From: Paenibacillus sp. FSL W8-0426
Lineage (GTDB): Bacteria > Bacillota > Bacilli > Paenibacillales > Paenibacillaceae
Direction: 5' to 3'
Length of the DNA stretch: 64,000 nucleotides
Assembly: GCF_037969725.1 (NCBI RefSeq)
Contig: NZ_CP150203.1
Span: 5,996,501-6,060,500, forward strand
Shown here: positions 17,501 through 25,682 of the stretch, in pieces
Layout of the letters: every line of letters starts with the position of its first letter
Position numbering within the stretch: the stretch's first letter is position 1
Translations under genes and position numbers: made by a program
The notes under the pieces: generated by a model
Seen by the model: the letters and a program-made list of their open reading frames with translations, nothing else
Database searches by the model: none
Told to the model about the DNA's origin: nothing

Positions 17501-18379
17501 GTGTACCACAAAACGACCGGCTACCGTATCTTCAACGGATTCAACTTGTTCTTCATCGCGGTGCTCTCGCTCCTGTGCGTGCTGCCGCTCATCCATATTC
17601 TGGCGGTGTCCTTCAGCGGCAAAGCGGCGGCATCCGCCAACCTGGTCACGTTCTGGCCCATCGACTTCACGGTCGATGCCTATGCCAAAACGTTCGGCAA
17701 CAGCAACTTCCTGAATGCGCTCTGGATTTCGGTTCAGCGGACCGTGCTCGGCACACTGCTCAGCATGGTGCTGGTCATCCTGACCGCCTACCCGTTGTCC
17801 AAAGAAAGCCTGCATTTCAAGGGCCGCTCGCTGTACGCATGGTTTTTCATCTTCACGATGCTGTTCAGCGGCGGACTCATTCCTTCCTACATTCTGATTC
17901 AGAAGCTGGGGCTGACGAACACGCTATGGGCACTTATTCTGCCCGGAGCGGTCGCGGTATGGAATCTGATTCTCATGATGAACTTTTTTCGCAACGTGCC
18001 GAAGGAACTGGAGGAAGCTGCGTTTATCGACGGAGCCAACCATATTACTACCCTGTTTCGCGTTTACTTGCCGGTATCCATGCCGGCCATCGCCACGATC
18101 TCGCTGTTCACGATGGTGGGACAGTGGAATTCCTGGTTCGACGGACTGATCTATATGAACGATGCGTCCAAATATCCGCTCGCCACGTTGATGCAAACCA
18201 TTATCGTGCAGCAGGACTTTTCCAATATGAATGTGGACGCCACCCAGCTTCAGAACATGTCACAACGAACGGTCAATGCTGCCCAGATCTTCATTGGTGC
18301 GCTGCCGATCCTGCTCGTTTATCCGTTCCTGCAGCGTTTCTTCGTGAAAGGGATCGTTCTCGGAGCGGTCAAAGAGTAA
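17501..18379 (+). CDS. LplC/YtcP-type oligosaccharide ABC permease
   Basis: Second permease, 292 residues with six membrane helices and EAA loop (LEEAAFIDGANHITT, then VYLPVSMPAIA). GTG start at 17501 with AAGGAGGAATC upstream, twelve bases after the first permease stop. No ATPase gene is present, so a shared MsmX-type ATPase elsewhere is likely. Confidence 0.92.
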   Translation: MYHKTTGYRIFNGFNLFFIAVLSLLCVLPLIHILAVSFSGKAAASANLVTFWPIDFTVDAYAKTFGNSNFLNALWISVQRTVLGTLLSMVLVILTAYPLSKESLHFKGRSLYAWFFIFTMLFSGGLIPSYILIQKLGLTNTLWALILPGAVAVWNLILMMNFFRNVPKELEEAAFIDGANHITTLFRVYLPVSMPAIATISLFTMVGQWNSWFDGLIYMNDASKYPLATLMQTIIVQQDFSNMNVDATQLQNMSQRTVNAAQIFIGALPILLVYPFLQRFFVKGIVLGAVKE

Positions 18380-18415
18380 GACCTTATTCGCCTAAATCAG
18401 CCTCATGGCAAAACC

Positions 18416-18475
18416 AAGGCACCCCCGGAAAGTGCAGGCAGTTGCCCGGTTCACTTGCTGCGGGATGCCTTTTTT
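18416..18475 (+). terminator. Terminator of the LplB/LplC operon
   Basis: Stem AAGGCACCCC / CGGGATGCCTT followed by TTTTTTC. The 3' arm lies inside the end of the convergent Spo0E-like gene, so the two transcription units overlap at their tails. Confidence 0.75.
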
Positions 18476-18636
18476 CGGTACATCATCTCGTTGTATTCAT
18501 TGATCAACTCATCCAGAAGCATCGACTGGCGAATGACATCCGGATGCCATAATTCGGCATGGGCGCTGGCGATCTGATGCAGCTTCCGTCTCGCTTTTTC
18601 AATGCATTCCTGAATGGTTTCCGGATTCTTCACCAT
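18451..18636 (-). CDS. Spo0E-like aspartyl-phosphate phosphatase
   Basis: Small protein of 61 residues, predicted as a helical hairpin. It carries the Spo0E-family signature S-x2-L-D-x2-I (Ser38, Leu41, Asp42, Ile45 in RQSMLLDELINEYN). Members dephosphorylate Spo0A~P and restrain sporulation. An alternative ATG lies seven codons upstream (18657), but the purine-rich AGGGGGCGGGAG lies just before ATG 18636. It stands alone, convergent with the ABC permease operon. Confidence 0.8.
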   Translation of the reverse strand: MVKNPETIQECIEKARRKLHQIASAHAELWHPDVIRQSMLLDELINEYNEMMYRKKASRSK

Positions 18637-18818
18637 ACTCCCGCCCCCTGTTGACATTCCGATATTTCATCCAAAAAAGACCATCTAATATAATATTCGG
18701 AACAAAGAGGGCCAATAATTACCCCAAAATTAAATTTATCATTGAAAGCGAGAAGACTCCCTCCTCAAAAGCGTCAGTTTTGGTGGGGGATGAATCGCCA
18801 TTTTTTTCTATTCGAAAC

Positions 18819-18832
18819 CGAACATATGTGCT
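18819..18832. promoter_or_regulatory. LexA-like box upstream of tnpB
   Basis: CGAACATATGTGCT matches about 12 of 14 positions of the Bacillus LexA (SOS) consensus CGAAC-N4-GTTCG. It lies 31 bases before the tnpB start and partly covers a TATAAC sequence that could be a -10 box. Confidence 0.4.
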
Positions 18833-18863
18833 ATAACAACTGCAAGGAACGGAGGTGTATGGC

Positions 18864-20058
18864 ATGCTCTTCCATAAAGCATACAAGTATCGGATCTACC
18901 CCAATCGTACACAGCAGCAGCTAATCCATCAGATGTTTGGATGTTGTCGTTTTGTGTTCAACTATTTTCTGGGACAATGGAAGGATACGTTTGCCGCCAC
19001 GGGTAAGGGCTTGTCGTACCATGCTTGTGCCACGCAGCTTCCAGATCTAAAGCAAGAACATCCTTGGATGAAAACAACGGATAGTATTGCCCTACAATCG
19101 GCTGTTCGGCATGTAGCCGATAGCTTTGATCGTTTTTTCAAGAAGCAGACGCAGGCTCCGCGTTTCAAAACCCGTAAACATCCGGTGCAAAGCTACACCA
19201 CCCGATATACGAATGGAAATATCGCTGTGAATGGGAGGAAGCTGAAGCTACCCAAGCTGGGGTGGCTGCGGTTTGCAAACTCTCGTCCCTGTGAAGGACG
19301 CATTCTTTCGGCGACGGTACGGCGAAATGCCGCAGGTAAGTATTTTGTTTCGCTCGTCTGTGAAGTCGAGATGGAGCCCTTACCGCATAACGATAAGTCG
19401 GTAGGGATCGATCTGGGACTTAAAACGTGTGCGGTATCCTCCGAGGGGATGCGGGATACTCATCCGAAAGCCTGGAGCCGGTATGAAAAGAAGTTGGCAA
19501 GCTGGCAGCGGAGGCTGGCCCGGCGTACGAAAGACGGATTCAATTGGCAAAAAGCCAAACGGAAGATCGCCCTGATCCACGAGAGAATGGTGAATATCCG
19601 CCATGACTTTTTGCACAAGCTGTCCACCAAGCTGATTCGTGAAAACCAAACGATCAGTACCCTCGGACTTAAAGGTGTCTAACATGCTCAAGAATCACAA
19701 GCTGGCCAAATCGATTGCCGATGCGTCCTGGAGTGAGTTTAGAAGGCAGCTCACGTATAAAGCGGAATGGTATGGGCGCACCCTCAAGATTGCGAATACG
19801 TTTGCTCCGACAAGTCAAACCTGCCATGTATGCGGAGCGCTGCACCGAGAAGTGAAAGATCTTTCGGTACGGCAATGGGTGTGTCCCTCCTGCGAGACCC
19901 TCCATGATCGGGATGTCAATGCAGCCCGAAACATTAAGGATGTTGCCATATCGATCGTCATAGCGGCCGAGAACTGTGGGGACCACAGGGATCGCTTGGT
20001 CCACTTCGAACCAAGAGGTTCGATTACCCAAGAATCCCCCACTTCAAGCAAAGGCTAA
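18864..20058 (+). pseudogene. tnpB: Frameshifted TnpB (IS605 OrfB) RNA-guided nuclease
   Basis: TnpB homologue split into two frames. The first frame (18864-19682) carries the N-terminal helical part (AYKYRIYPN, CCRFVFNYFL) and the RuvC-I aspartate Asp183 (GIDLGLKT). The second frame continues from about 19669 to 20058 with [14 protein letters not shown], the zinc-finger pairs CHVCG and CPSC, and Ruv[15 protein letters not shown] one-base shift near 19659-19670 joins them. The start is ATG 18864, eight bases after GGAGG, and not the GTG at 18855. The shift falls where the RuvC-II glutamate is expected, so the product should be inactive unless the frame is restored. Confidence 0.85.
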
Positions 20059-20067
20059 GTGGTGGGA
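20036..20067 (+). repeat. Right-end hairpin of the tnpB element
   Basis: Imperfect inverted repeat: CCCCCACTT, loop, AAGTGGTGGG. It immediately follows the tnpB coding end and precedes TTCAA. In active relatives this region is also the scaffold part of the omega RNA. Confidence 0.7.
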
Positions 20068-20085
20068 GTGTTCAAATGGAAAATG

Positions 20086-20127
20086 CAAAAAAAAATACCG
20101 TCAGAGCTTTGCGCCTTTAACGGTATT
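20086..20127 (-). terminator. Terminator of the BtrH-like operon
   Basis: Minus-strand stem AATACCGT / ACGGTATT followed by an uninterrupted run of nine T. It ends eleven bases from the tnpB element right end, so the element sits right behind this terminator. Confidence 0.85.
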
Positions 20128-20169
20128 TCCCAACCTGTTTGCAGCAGGACATGCTGCCATCGCTTTCGC

Positions 20170-21168
20170 TTACCTGAGTCCGATATCGCCGAAACGGTTG
20201 CCGATCGTCTCTGCAAACGCCTCCCGGATTGCATCAACCGCTTTTTGTTCGGTCTCCGCTGCTCTTCGGAGTAATACGCTGACCTTTCGAACGAGAGATT
20301 TATTCTTATCCTGCCAAGCCGCCGTCGAGTCTTTCATGGCCTCCTCGATTTCCGAATGAATAGTGGCCAGCCGTTCATATTCCTGAATGACATAAGGCAT
20401 CCGTTCCGACAGATGCTCCAGTTCGGCGGCATATCTGGCCATATCCTGCCGCGACCCGGCATAATAACGCAACGTCAGAGCAGCCTCTTCCGGTGCGTAA
20501 TTCCCCGTTTCCAGCGCCTCCACCATGGCGGCATAAGCCGCGGAACCGCAGAAGTAGTCTTCCGGGGGCAGCATCGGATCATGCACCTCCCATTTGAACA
20601 CGGCCTGAATGAGCGATTCCTTGCACACCTCCCACATATCCACCGTTTCTCGGGATTCGAGCACCTGATAGTACCAGTACGGCGTGCCGTTCTCCCCGAA
20701 TGCGTCATAAGGCAAACCGCGGTATTCATCCCCGTCGCTGTCGCAGATCCACAATGTTTGCTCTTCATCGTCGTATCCGGTTACGATCACGAAAGGATTG
20801 TGCCATAGAATCGCCCCCGTGCCGCGATCAATCGATGCCTTGATATCGAGCAGAGCCTGTGCGCGATAAAGCGGGAACGTAGGCTCGAACGTAAATCCGG
20901 CCGACTGGCTTGCCGTAATTCCGATCAAGTCTGCCGCGACGAATTGTTCTGCCATCCAGTTGTACGCCGTGGTCGATTCCACGCTCATACGCCGATCCGT
21001 GACAAGCCGAAAGGCGCTCGCCGTCATGCCGGCGATCATATGTCGTGGAAACGATGTCCACCCTCGATGGACTAAGAGTCGATGCAATTCAGCCGAGTAC
21101 GTTCCCCTCGTTTGCGATTCCGGGCCATCCCGTATGACGGGAGGCAGGTCAAGCTTTCTTTTGCCCAT
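20170..21168 (-). CDS. BtrH-like protein, copy B
   Basis: Cytosolic protein of 332 residues. The N-terminal two thirds resembles the BtrH N-terminal / papain-like fold: GMTASAFRLVTD, then RGTGAILWHNPFVIVTGYDD, then QTLWICDSDGDEY and a YWYYQVLE strand. The C-terminal part is helical and predicted to form coiled coil. I see no cysteine at the position where BtrH/C39-like acyltransferases carry theirs (the region reads MIAGMTASAF), so catalysis is doubtful. GGAGG sits seven bases before ATG 21168. It lies 11 bases after the paralogue and shares its operon. Family assignment is tentative. Confidence 0.6.
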   Translation of the reverse strand: MGKRKLDLPPVIRDGPESQTRGTYSAELHRLLVHRGWTSFPRHMIAGMTASAFRLVTDRRMSVESTTAYNWMAEQFVAADLIGITASQSAGFTFEPTFPLYRAQALLDIKASIDRGTGAILWHNPFVIVTGYDDEEQTLWICDSDGDEYRGLPYDAFGENGTPYWYYQVLESRETVDMWEVCKESLIQAVFKWEVHDPMLPPEDYFCGSAAYAAMVEALETGNYAPEEAALTLRYYAGSRQDMARYAAELEHLSERMPYVIQEYERLATIHSEIEEAMKDSTAAWQDKNKSLVRKVSVLLRRAAETEQKAVDAIREAFAETIGNRFGDIGLR

Positions 21169-21179
21169 GGTCCTTCCTC

Positions 21180-22178
21180 CTATCTTGCCGAATGCGTGCC
21201 CCAACGCGGTACGGTAGAACGTTTGCGGTCCGGGTGGCGCGCAGAGATCTGACGGAAAATGCATACGGCCCGTTCTTCAAGCTCTTGCGCCTGCGGAAGC
21301 AAATGCGCGAGATGGTGGGCCATCTCCCGTGGTATGCTCTTGGTCTGTTGTTCGCGAGAGAGGCAGCTCTTCATTTCGGACATCTGCTCCTCAAGCTGCT
21401 CGTAACACGCAAGCGCTTCGTCCAACCCGTTGCAAACAGGCCGTGCGTCACGCAAATAATGCTGAATTTCCATCCGGGAATGGCAGTAAGAATCTAGAAT
21501 ATAGGCCGCGCCCGCCTCATCGTATTCTCCGCCAAGCAATGCTTTACTCCAGACTTCGTACGCCTTCCTGCCAGAAGCAATCGTCTTATCCGGCAGCAGA
21601 CGATAAGGTGTATCCCAGTCCTCAATCGCCAGCCTCAACGATTCAAGTATCTGTTGATCTTCGGCAATCTGAACCCGATCACCGAAGATTTGGCAGTACC
21701 AGAACCCCGTAGGATTCAGTCCAAAGTTATCGTACAACACGACCTGGGACTCTTCGCTCCACCCATCCTGCACGTAGAATACGCGATCCGTATCGTCATA
21801 CCCGTAAATCACTCCGAATTCGGGAATCCAATAAATGATGCCTTTCCCCTCGTCCAAGCTCTTTCTAACCCAATTCACCGCATCTTGTTGATAATGTTCA
21901 AAAGTGGAATGCCTTGTTCGCCCGGCGTCCCACACCGTAAATATGCCCAAATTATCCATGCCTGGCTTATGGGAATCGCCCCACTGGCCATATGCCGTCA
22001 CAGACATCGGCAGCAGTCGTTCATGGATGGATAACTTGAATGCCATGCCTGTATAACCAGATAATGCATACTTTGGCCCACGGAACAATTCCGCATGGGT
22101 CAATACGGCATGCAAACTGTCCGTGTAGGATTTGGATTCCCGCTTCATGCTCAGGCCTTGTAATATAACATCTGCCAA
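21180..22178 (-). CDS. BtrH-like protein, copy A
   Basis: Diverged tandem paralogue of the next gene, 332 residues, starting with TTG 22178 (GAGGGG eight bases upstream). The two align through their length: VILQGL against VIRDGP at the start, GYTGMAFKLS against GMTASAFRLV, and GKGIIYWIPEFGVIYGYDD against GTGAILWHNPFVIVTGYDD. This alignment supports the TTG start, since the next ATG would remove the VIxxG segment. BtrH transfers an acyl side chain in butirosin synthesis, but no carrier protein or biosynthetic genes are nearby, so the role here is unknown. Confidence 0.6.
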   Translation of the reverse strand: MADVILQGLSMKRESKSYTDSLHAVLTHAELFRGPKYALSGYTGMAFKLSIHERLLPMSVTAYGQWGDSHKPGMDNLGIFTVWDAGRTRHSTFEHYQQDAVNWVRKSLDEGKGIIYWIPEFGVIYGYDDTDRVFYVQDGWSEESQVVLYDNFGLNPTGFWYCQIFGDRVQIAEDQQILESLRLAIEDWDTPYRLLPDKTIASGRKAYEVWSKALLGGEYDEAGAAYILDSYCHSRMEIQHYLRDARPVCNGLDEALACYEQLEEQMSEMKSCLSREQQTKSIPREMAHHLAHLLPQAQELEERAVCIFRQISARHPDRKRSTVPRWGTHSAR

Positions 22179-22207
22179 TGCGAGCTCCCCTCACTTTCAC
22201 TACGGAT

Positions 22208-23125
22208 TCAACTTCCGTTCGTCCTGTCCAATCTGGCCGCCATACGTGCAATATGGTTCTGAAGCCGCTGCCTGAGCCATTTTGGGGCAAGCAGTTCTTC
22301 CCATTCGCTTGTGAACAGATGCTCTTCGAATGTATCGGCATCATAAAATTCAATGGTATGAACCCGATCCTTTCGTTCCCGAATACGGTATCCCATCCAC
22401 ATATCCGCGTCGCAGATTTCGAGCAGAAGGATTTCAGCCAGGAACGGTTTGCGGACGGGCAGCGGCCTTTCCCAGATGGACTGATTCGCTGCTGCATCGC
22501 AGACAAATCGTTCATCAGATAATCGGATGCGGCGCACCCCTTCCAGTCGCAGCAGCATGTTTTGAAGTGGATCCGTTTCGTAACCCGCCACATAGTCCGC
22601 ATTAAACCTTGAAACAAATCCAAGCGGGCAAAACGGAAATTGGCGCTCTCCCTCATGATCCTGGTAGTGCATGTGCACTACGCGGGATTCTTTGATCGCA
22701 TGTGATAACAGCTCCCTATATTGCAACTGCCTTGGAGCGGCCGAAAATGAAGGGAACGCCTCCTGGATGCCCTCACTTTCCGAATCCTCTTCGGTAAAAC
22801 GCTCCAACAAATGGGCTACGCGCTTCACCGCATCAGAGCGATCATAATCGTAGTGGCGGTATCGATGCGCCAAATATTTCAGGACACGCTGTTCTTCTTC
22901 CGTCATATATAACTGGGGTAACCGATAAGTTTGATCCTCGTAACAGTACCCCCGGTATTTCGCCATGTAGACCAAGGGGGCACGGAGGGTGGCTGCCATA
23001 TATTCAATGTCGCGTTGAGCCTGACGCCTGGAAATTTCGAATTCCCGGGCAAGCAGGCTGCTGTTTGGATAACGGCCGCTCCGAATCTGTTCGTCGAACC
23101 AGTGAATTCGGTGCATGTTGCTCAT
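22208..23125 (-). CDS. WYL-domain transcriptional regulator (YafY family)
   Basis: Protein of 305 residues. An N-terminal winged helix-turn-helix (about residues 1-60: IHWFDEQIRSGRYPNSSLLA, then ISRRQAQRDIEYM) is followed by a WYL ligand-sensing domain (about 140-215: AIKESRVVHMHYQDHEGE, FCPLGFVSRFNADYVAGYE) and a WCX-like C-terminus. GGGAGGG precedes ATG 23125. It is the first gene of the cluster with the two BtrH-like genes and may autoregulate the operon. WYL proteins often sense nucleic-acid-type ligands, but nothing here identifies the ligand. Confidence 0.85.
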   Translation of the reverse strand: MSNMHRIHWFDEQIRSGRYPNSSLLAREFEISRRQAQRDIEYMAATLRAPLVYMAKYRGYCYEDQTYRLPQLYMTEEEQRVLKYLAHRYRHYDYDRSDAVKRVAHLLERFTEEDSESEGIQEAFPSFSAAPRQLQYRELLSHAIKESRVVHMHYQDHEGERQFPFCPLGFVSRFNADYVAGYETDPLQNMLLRLEGVRRIRLSDERFVCDAAANQSIWERPLPVRKPFLAEILLLEICDADMWMGYRIRERKDRVHTIEFYDADTFEEHLFTSEWEELLAPKWLRQRLQNHIARMAARLDRTNGS

Positions 23126-23287
23126 GGTTCTTCCCTCCCTGGTCATTGATGTGTTCTATTATAGTCTTCAGACGGTAAGGAAAACAGCGTGCTTTGCTGC
23201 CTTTCCCAGCGCTGCAGAAACCATGCAATGACCTTGGTTGTACGCATAGATGGTTTCTTTCCCCCTACTCCCTGCATCCGGTCATCG

Positions 23288-23470
23288 TTAAGCCTGATCG
23301 ACTCTGGACTGCGCGGCCTTTGAGCATTTTTTGCAGACTTTCAGGCTCGTTCCATCCGTCTTCGTCTGCGTGTACAACAGTTTGATGCGCGTGCTTCCGC
23401 ACACGGGACATGTTCCCCTTCCCCTGGAAGGAAGGTTCCACAATACGCGTCCTCTTTTCGTTTTTGCCAA
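23288..23470 (-). CDS. Small zinc-ribbon protein
   Basis: Protein of 60 residues with two CxxC knuckles (CPVCG and CKKCS) 22 residues apart, set in a very basic sequence (MAKTKRGRVLWNLPSRGRG). This is a four-cysteine zinc ribbon, similar in size and charge to ribosomal L32/L33-like ribbons but not one of them. TTG start with AAGGGG eight bases upstream. It stands alone. A nucleic-acid-binding role is plausible by charge only. Confidence 0.65.
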   Translation of the reverse strand: MAKTKRGRVLWNLPSRGRGTCPVCGSTRIKLLYTQTKTDGTSLKVCKKCSKAAQSRVDQA

Positions 23471-23573
23471 TGCTGGTGCCCCTTTTCTAAATTGGTTTGT
23501 CGTTCACCGTTATTATAAAGGCCATGGTACGACATAGAATGTCGCAGCAGTCGGCGTGAAACACTGGCTGACG

Positions 23574-23610
23574 CATAAAAAAATGCCCTTCTTCGGCTGA
23601 AGAAAGGACA
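23574..23610 (-). terminator. Terminator of the ArsR-family gene
   Basis: Minus-strand stem TGTCCTTTCTTC / GAAGAAGGGCA followed by seven T. It begins five bases after the stop codon. Confidence 0.85.
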
Positions 23611-23614
23611 TCGT

Positions 23615-23938
23615 TCAAGATTGCTTTTCCACCGACTCGGCCGCCGCCCGCAGCAAAGGCTGCAGCAGCCCGGGAAAACGCGCCTCCAAATCCTCGGATC
23701 GCAGTGTAATGAAATGCTGCGTCCCTTGAACGCGAACCCGAATGACCCCCGCTTCACGCAGTGTCCGCATATGGTGCGACAGCGTCGATTTCACAACAGG
23801 CGCCTGGAAATAGCTGCATGGCTGTTCCCCGATGCGTGACGCTTCAACGACGATGCCAAGCCTCACAGGATCGCTCAGTGCGTGCAGGACCGTGGACAAT
23901 TCAATATCTTCAGCCTGTGGATGATGTAAAATTTTCAT
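23615..23938 (-). CDS. ArsR-family repressor
   Basis: Winged-helix regulator of 107 residues with core VLHALSDPVRLGIV and recognition helix region VVKSTLSHHMRTLREAGVIR. It has no paired metal-binding cysteines of the ArsR ELCVC type, so a metal ligand is unlikely. The frame is open further upstream, but AGGAG eight bases before ATG 23938 sets the start. It is divergent from the MFS transporter with a perfect 18-base dyad between them. It most likely represses the transporter and itself. Confidence 0.9.
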   Translation of the reverse strand: MKILHHPQAEDIELSTVLHALSDPVRLGIVVEASRIGEQPCSYFQAPVVKSTLSHHMRTLREAGVIRVRVQGTQHFITLRSEDLEARFPGLLQPLLRAAAESVEKQS

Positions 23939-24004
23939 GCAAAGGTCTCCTTTTTTACATGAGATCCATTGTATTTTAGCACAATTCCATGATATATTTC
24001 TAAT

Positions 24005-24022
24005 GTTCGATACCAATCGAAC
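24005..24022. promoter_or_regulatory. Candidate ArsR-family operator
   Basis: Perfect dyad GTTCGAT-ACCA-ATCGAAC in the divergent region between the ArsR-family gene and the MFS gene. It is the only strong inverted repeat there. Confidence 0.65.
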
Positions 24023-24164
24023 TTAAATCGATGAAGCTTTCCCTGATTGCCAGAATCGGTTTCATTGCGATTGCACGTTTTTGCAAACATTACATCCCGT
24101 TTCTGAAACGTTCATTATTTTGCATTATTTAATATTCAACTATTTATGGATCAGGAGGTTACTT

Positions 24165-25541
24165 ATGAGCAATACCGCAAATGCAACATCGGCAGGAAGG
24201 CCCGTCGGGATTCAGGAAGGGTTAATCGTAGGGCTGCTGGGCTTCACGGTTGTGCTCGTCGTGATGAACACGATGATGTTCAATCTAGCCTTGCCCCGGA
24301 TTTCGGTTGATTTCCGTCTGTCGTCCGTCGCCTCATCCTGGATCGTTACCGGGTATTCCATCGTGTTTGCCATTTCGTCCATTACGTTTTCGCGCCTGTC
24401 CGACTTCGTGCCAATCCGCACGCTCTTTACGATCGGCCTGACCCTGCTTGGCGGTGCATCGATCCTTGGCTTTTTCAGCGATCATTTCGTTGTCCTGCTC
24501 TGCGCACGGCTGATTCAGGCTGCGGGCGCCGCATCCGTTCCCGGGCTGGCCATCGTATTGATTACGCGTTACATCCCCAGCGACCGCCGCGGCAAATCGA
24601 TGGCCGTCATCATGTCAGCCAGTTCGCTTGGCCTCGGGCTTGGCCCCGTCATCGGAGGCAGCATCACCGAGTTCCTCGGTTGGCATGACCTGTTCATCGT
24701 TACTGGCTTGACCCTTGTTTTGATTCCGGTATTTTTCCGGCTGTTGCCGGGCGAAATGCCGCAAAAAGGTTCTTTTGACGTATGGGGCGCCTTGCTGCTG
24801 GCGATCGGAACGACAGGCATTCTGTTGTTCCTCACCACCCGCAGCTGGATCACGATCGTGATCGGTGCTGCTTCGCTGGTCCTGTTCTGGATCCGCATTC
24901 GCCGGGCAGCAGACCCGTTCGTGCAGCCAACGCTGTTCAAAAACAAAAAATACATGATGCTCAGCTCGCTCGGCATCGTGTCCTACATCAACAACTTTGC
25001 GACGTTATTCCTGCTGCCGCAGGTTCTGGCACATCTGTATGAATTGACGCCTGCCCAATCGGGCCTGGTTATTTTCCCGGGTGCCCTGGTGTCCATGCTG
25101 ATGTCCAACCGGATCGGACGTATGATCGATCGCCACGGCAACACGCTGCTGCTCAAATTCGCGCCATGGCTGTTGCTGGCCGCCGCCGGACTTTTTGCCC
25201 TTTTCGCCGGCAGCAGTCTCTACGCGATCATGGCCGTTTACGTGCTGCTTAGTGTCGGCTTCTCCGCCTTGACCACGAGCGTGTCCAACGAGCTGTCCAA
25301 CAGCCTCACGCAAGATGAGGTCGGAGCAGGCATGGGTCTGTTCCAATTGAGCCAGTTCTTCAGCGGAGCCTTCAGCGTCGCTGTGACCGGCGTGGCACTG
25401 ACGGCCATGCAGCAGCTTTCGTTGTCCTCCGCGTACGCCTGGATTTTCTGGGGCATGACAATCATCGCTTTGGGCGCCGTCGTCTTCTCATGGGCTTATC
25501 TGCAGATGCAGAACCGCAAAACAGCAGCATCCAAAGCTTAA
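24165..25541 (+). CDS. MFS drug-efflux-type transporter (DHA2-like)
   Basis: Membrane exporter of 458 residues with about 14 predicted helices. It has the motif-A-like loop FSRLSDFVPIRTLF, the antiporter motif-C-like GLGLGPVIGG, and overall resemblance to TetA(L)/Mdr-type proteins. Start ATG 24165 follows CAGGAGG. The frame is open upstream to 24081, but that part has no ribosome binding site. It is divergent from the ArsR-family repressor. The substrate is unknown; toxic-compound efflux is the usual role. Confidence 0.9.
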   Translation: MSNTANATSAGRPVGIQEGLIVGLLGFTVVLVVMNTMMFNLALPRISVDFRLSSVASSWIVTGYSIVFAISSITFSRLSDFVPIRTLFTIGLTLLGGASILGFFSDHFVVLLCARLIQAAGAASVPGLAIVLITRYIPSDRRGKSMAVIMSASSLGLGLGPVIGGSITEFLGWHDLFIVTGLTLVLIPVFFRLLPGEMPQKGSFDVWGALLLAIGTTGILLFLTTRSWITIVIGAASLVLFWIRIRRAADPFVQPTLFKNKKYMMLSSLGIVSYINNFATLFLLPQVLAHLYELTPAQSGLVIFPGALVSMLMSNRIGRMIDRHGNTLLLKFAPWLLLAAAGLFALFAGSSLYAIMAVYVLLSVGFSALTTSVSNELSNSLTQDEVGAGMGLFQLSQFFSGAFSVAVTGVALTAMQQLSLSSAYAWIFWGMTIIALGAVVFSWAYLQMQNRKTAASKA

Positions 25542-25630
25542 ACTCAATGAACTGTACATTGCCGTCGCACAGTCCCGGCATTGCTCGGATGCAAAGTTGG
25601 GAAACGCGGCGCCTTTTCCCTAACACGAAT

Positions 25631-25664
25631 ACCCCAAGCGTGTTTCACGCATGGGGTGTTTTTT
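25631..25664 (+). terminator. Terminator of the MFS gene
   Basis: Stem ACCCCAAGCGTG / CACGCATGGGGT with a three-base loop, then GTTTTTTG. It lies 90 bases beyond the MFS stop. Confidence 0.9.
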
Positions 25665-25682
25665 GCTTTGTCTTATTCAATC

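Larger units (their letters stand above)
18800..20075 (+). mobile_element. IS200/IS605-group element carrying tnpB only (left end not resolved)
   Basis: A tnpB reading frame (frameshifted) followed by a right-end hairpin with arms CCCCCACTT and AAGTGGTGGG, ending in TTCAA, the form seen at right ends of IS605-type elements. No tnpA (Y1 transposase) is present, so this is an IS1341-like unit that would need help in trans. The left boundary given is approximate; I could not find a convincing left-end hairpin. Confidence 0.7.
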
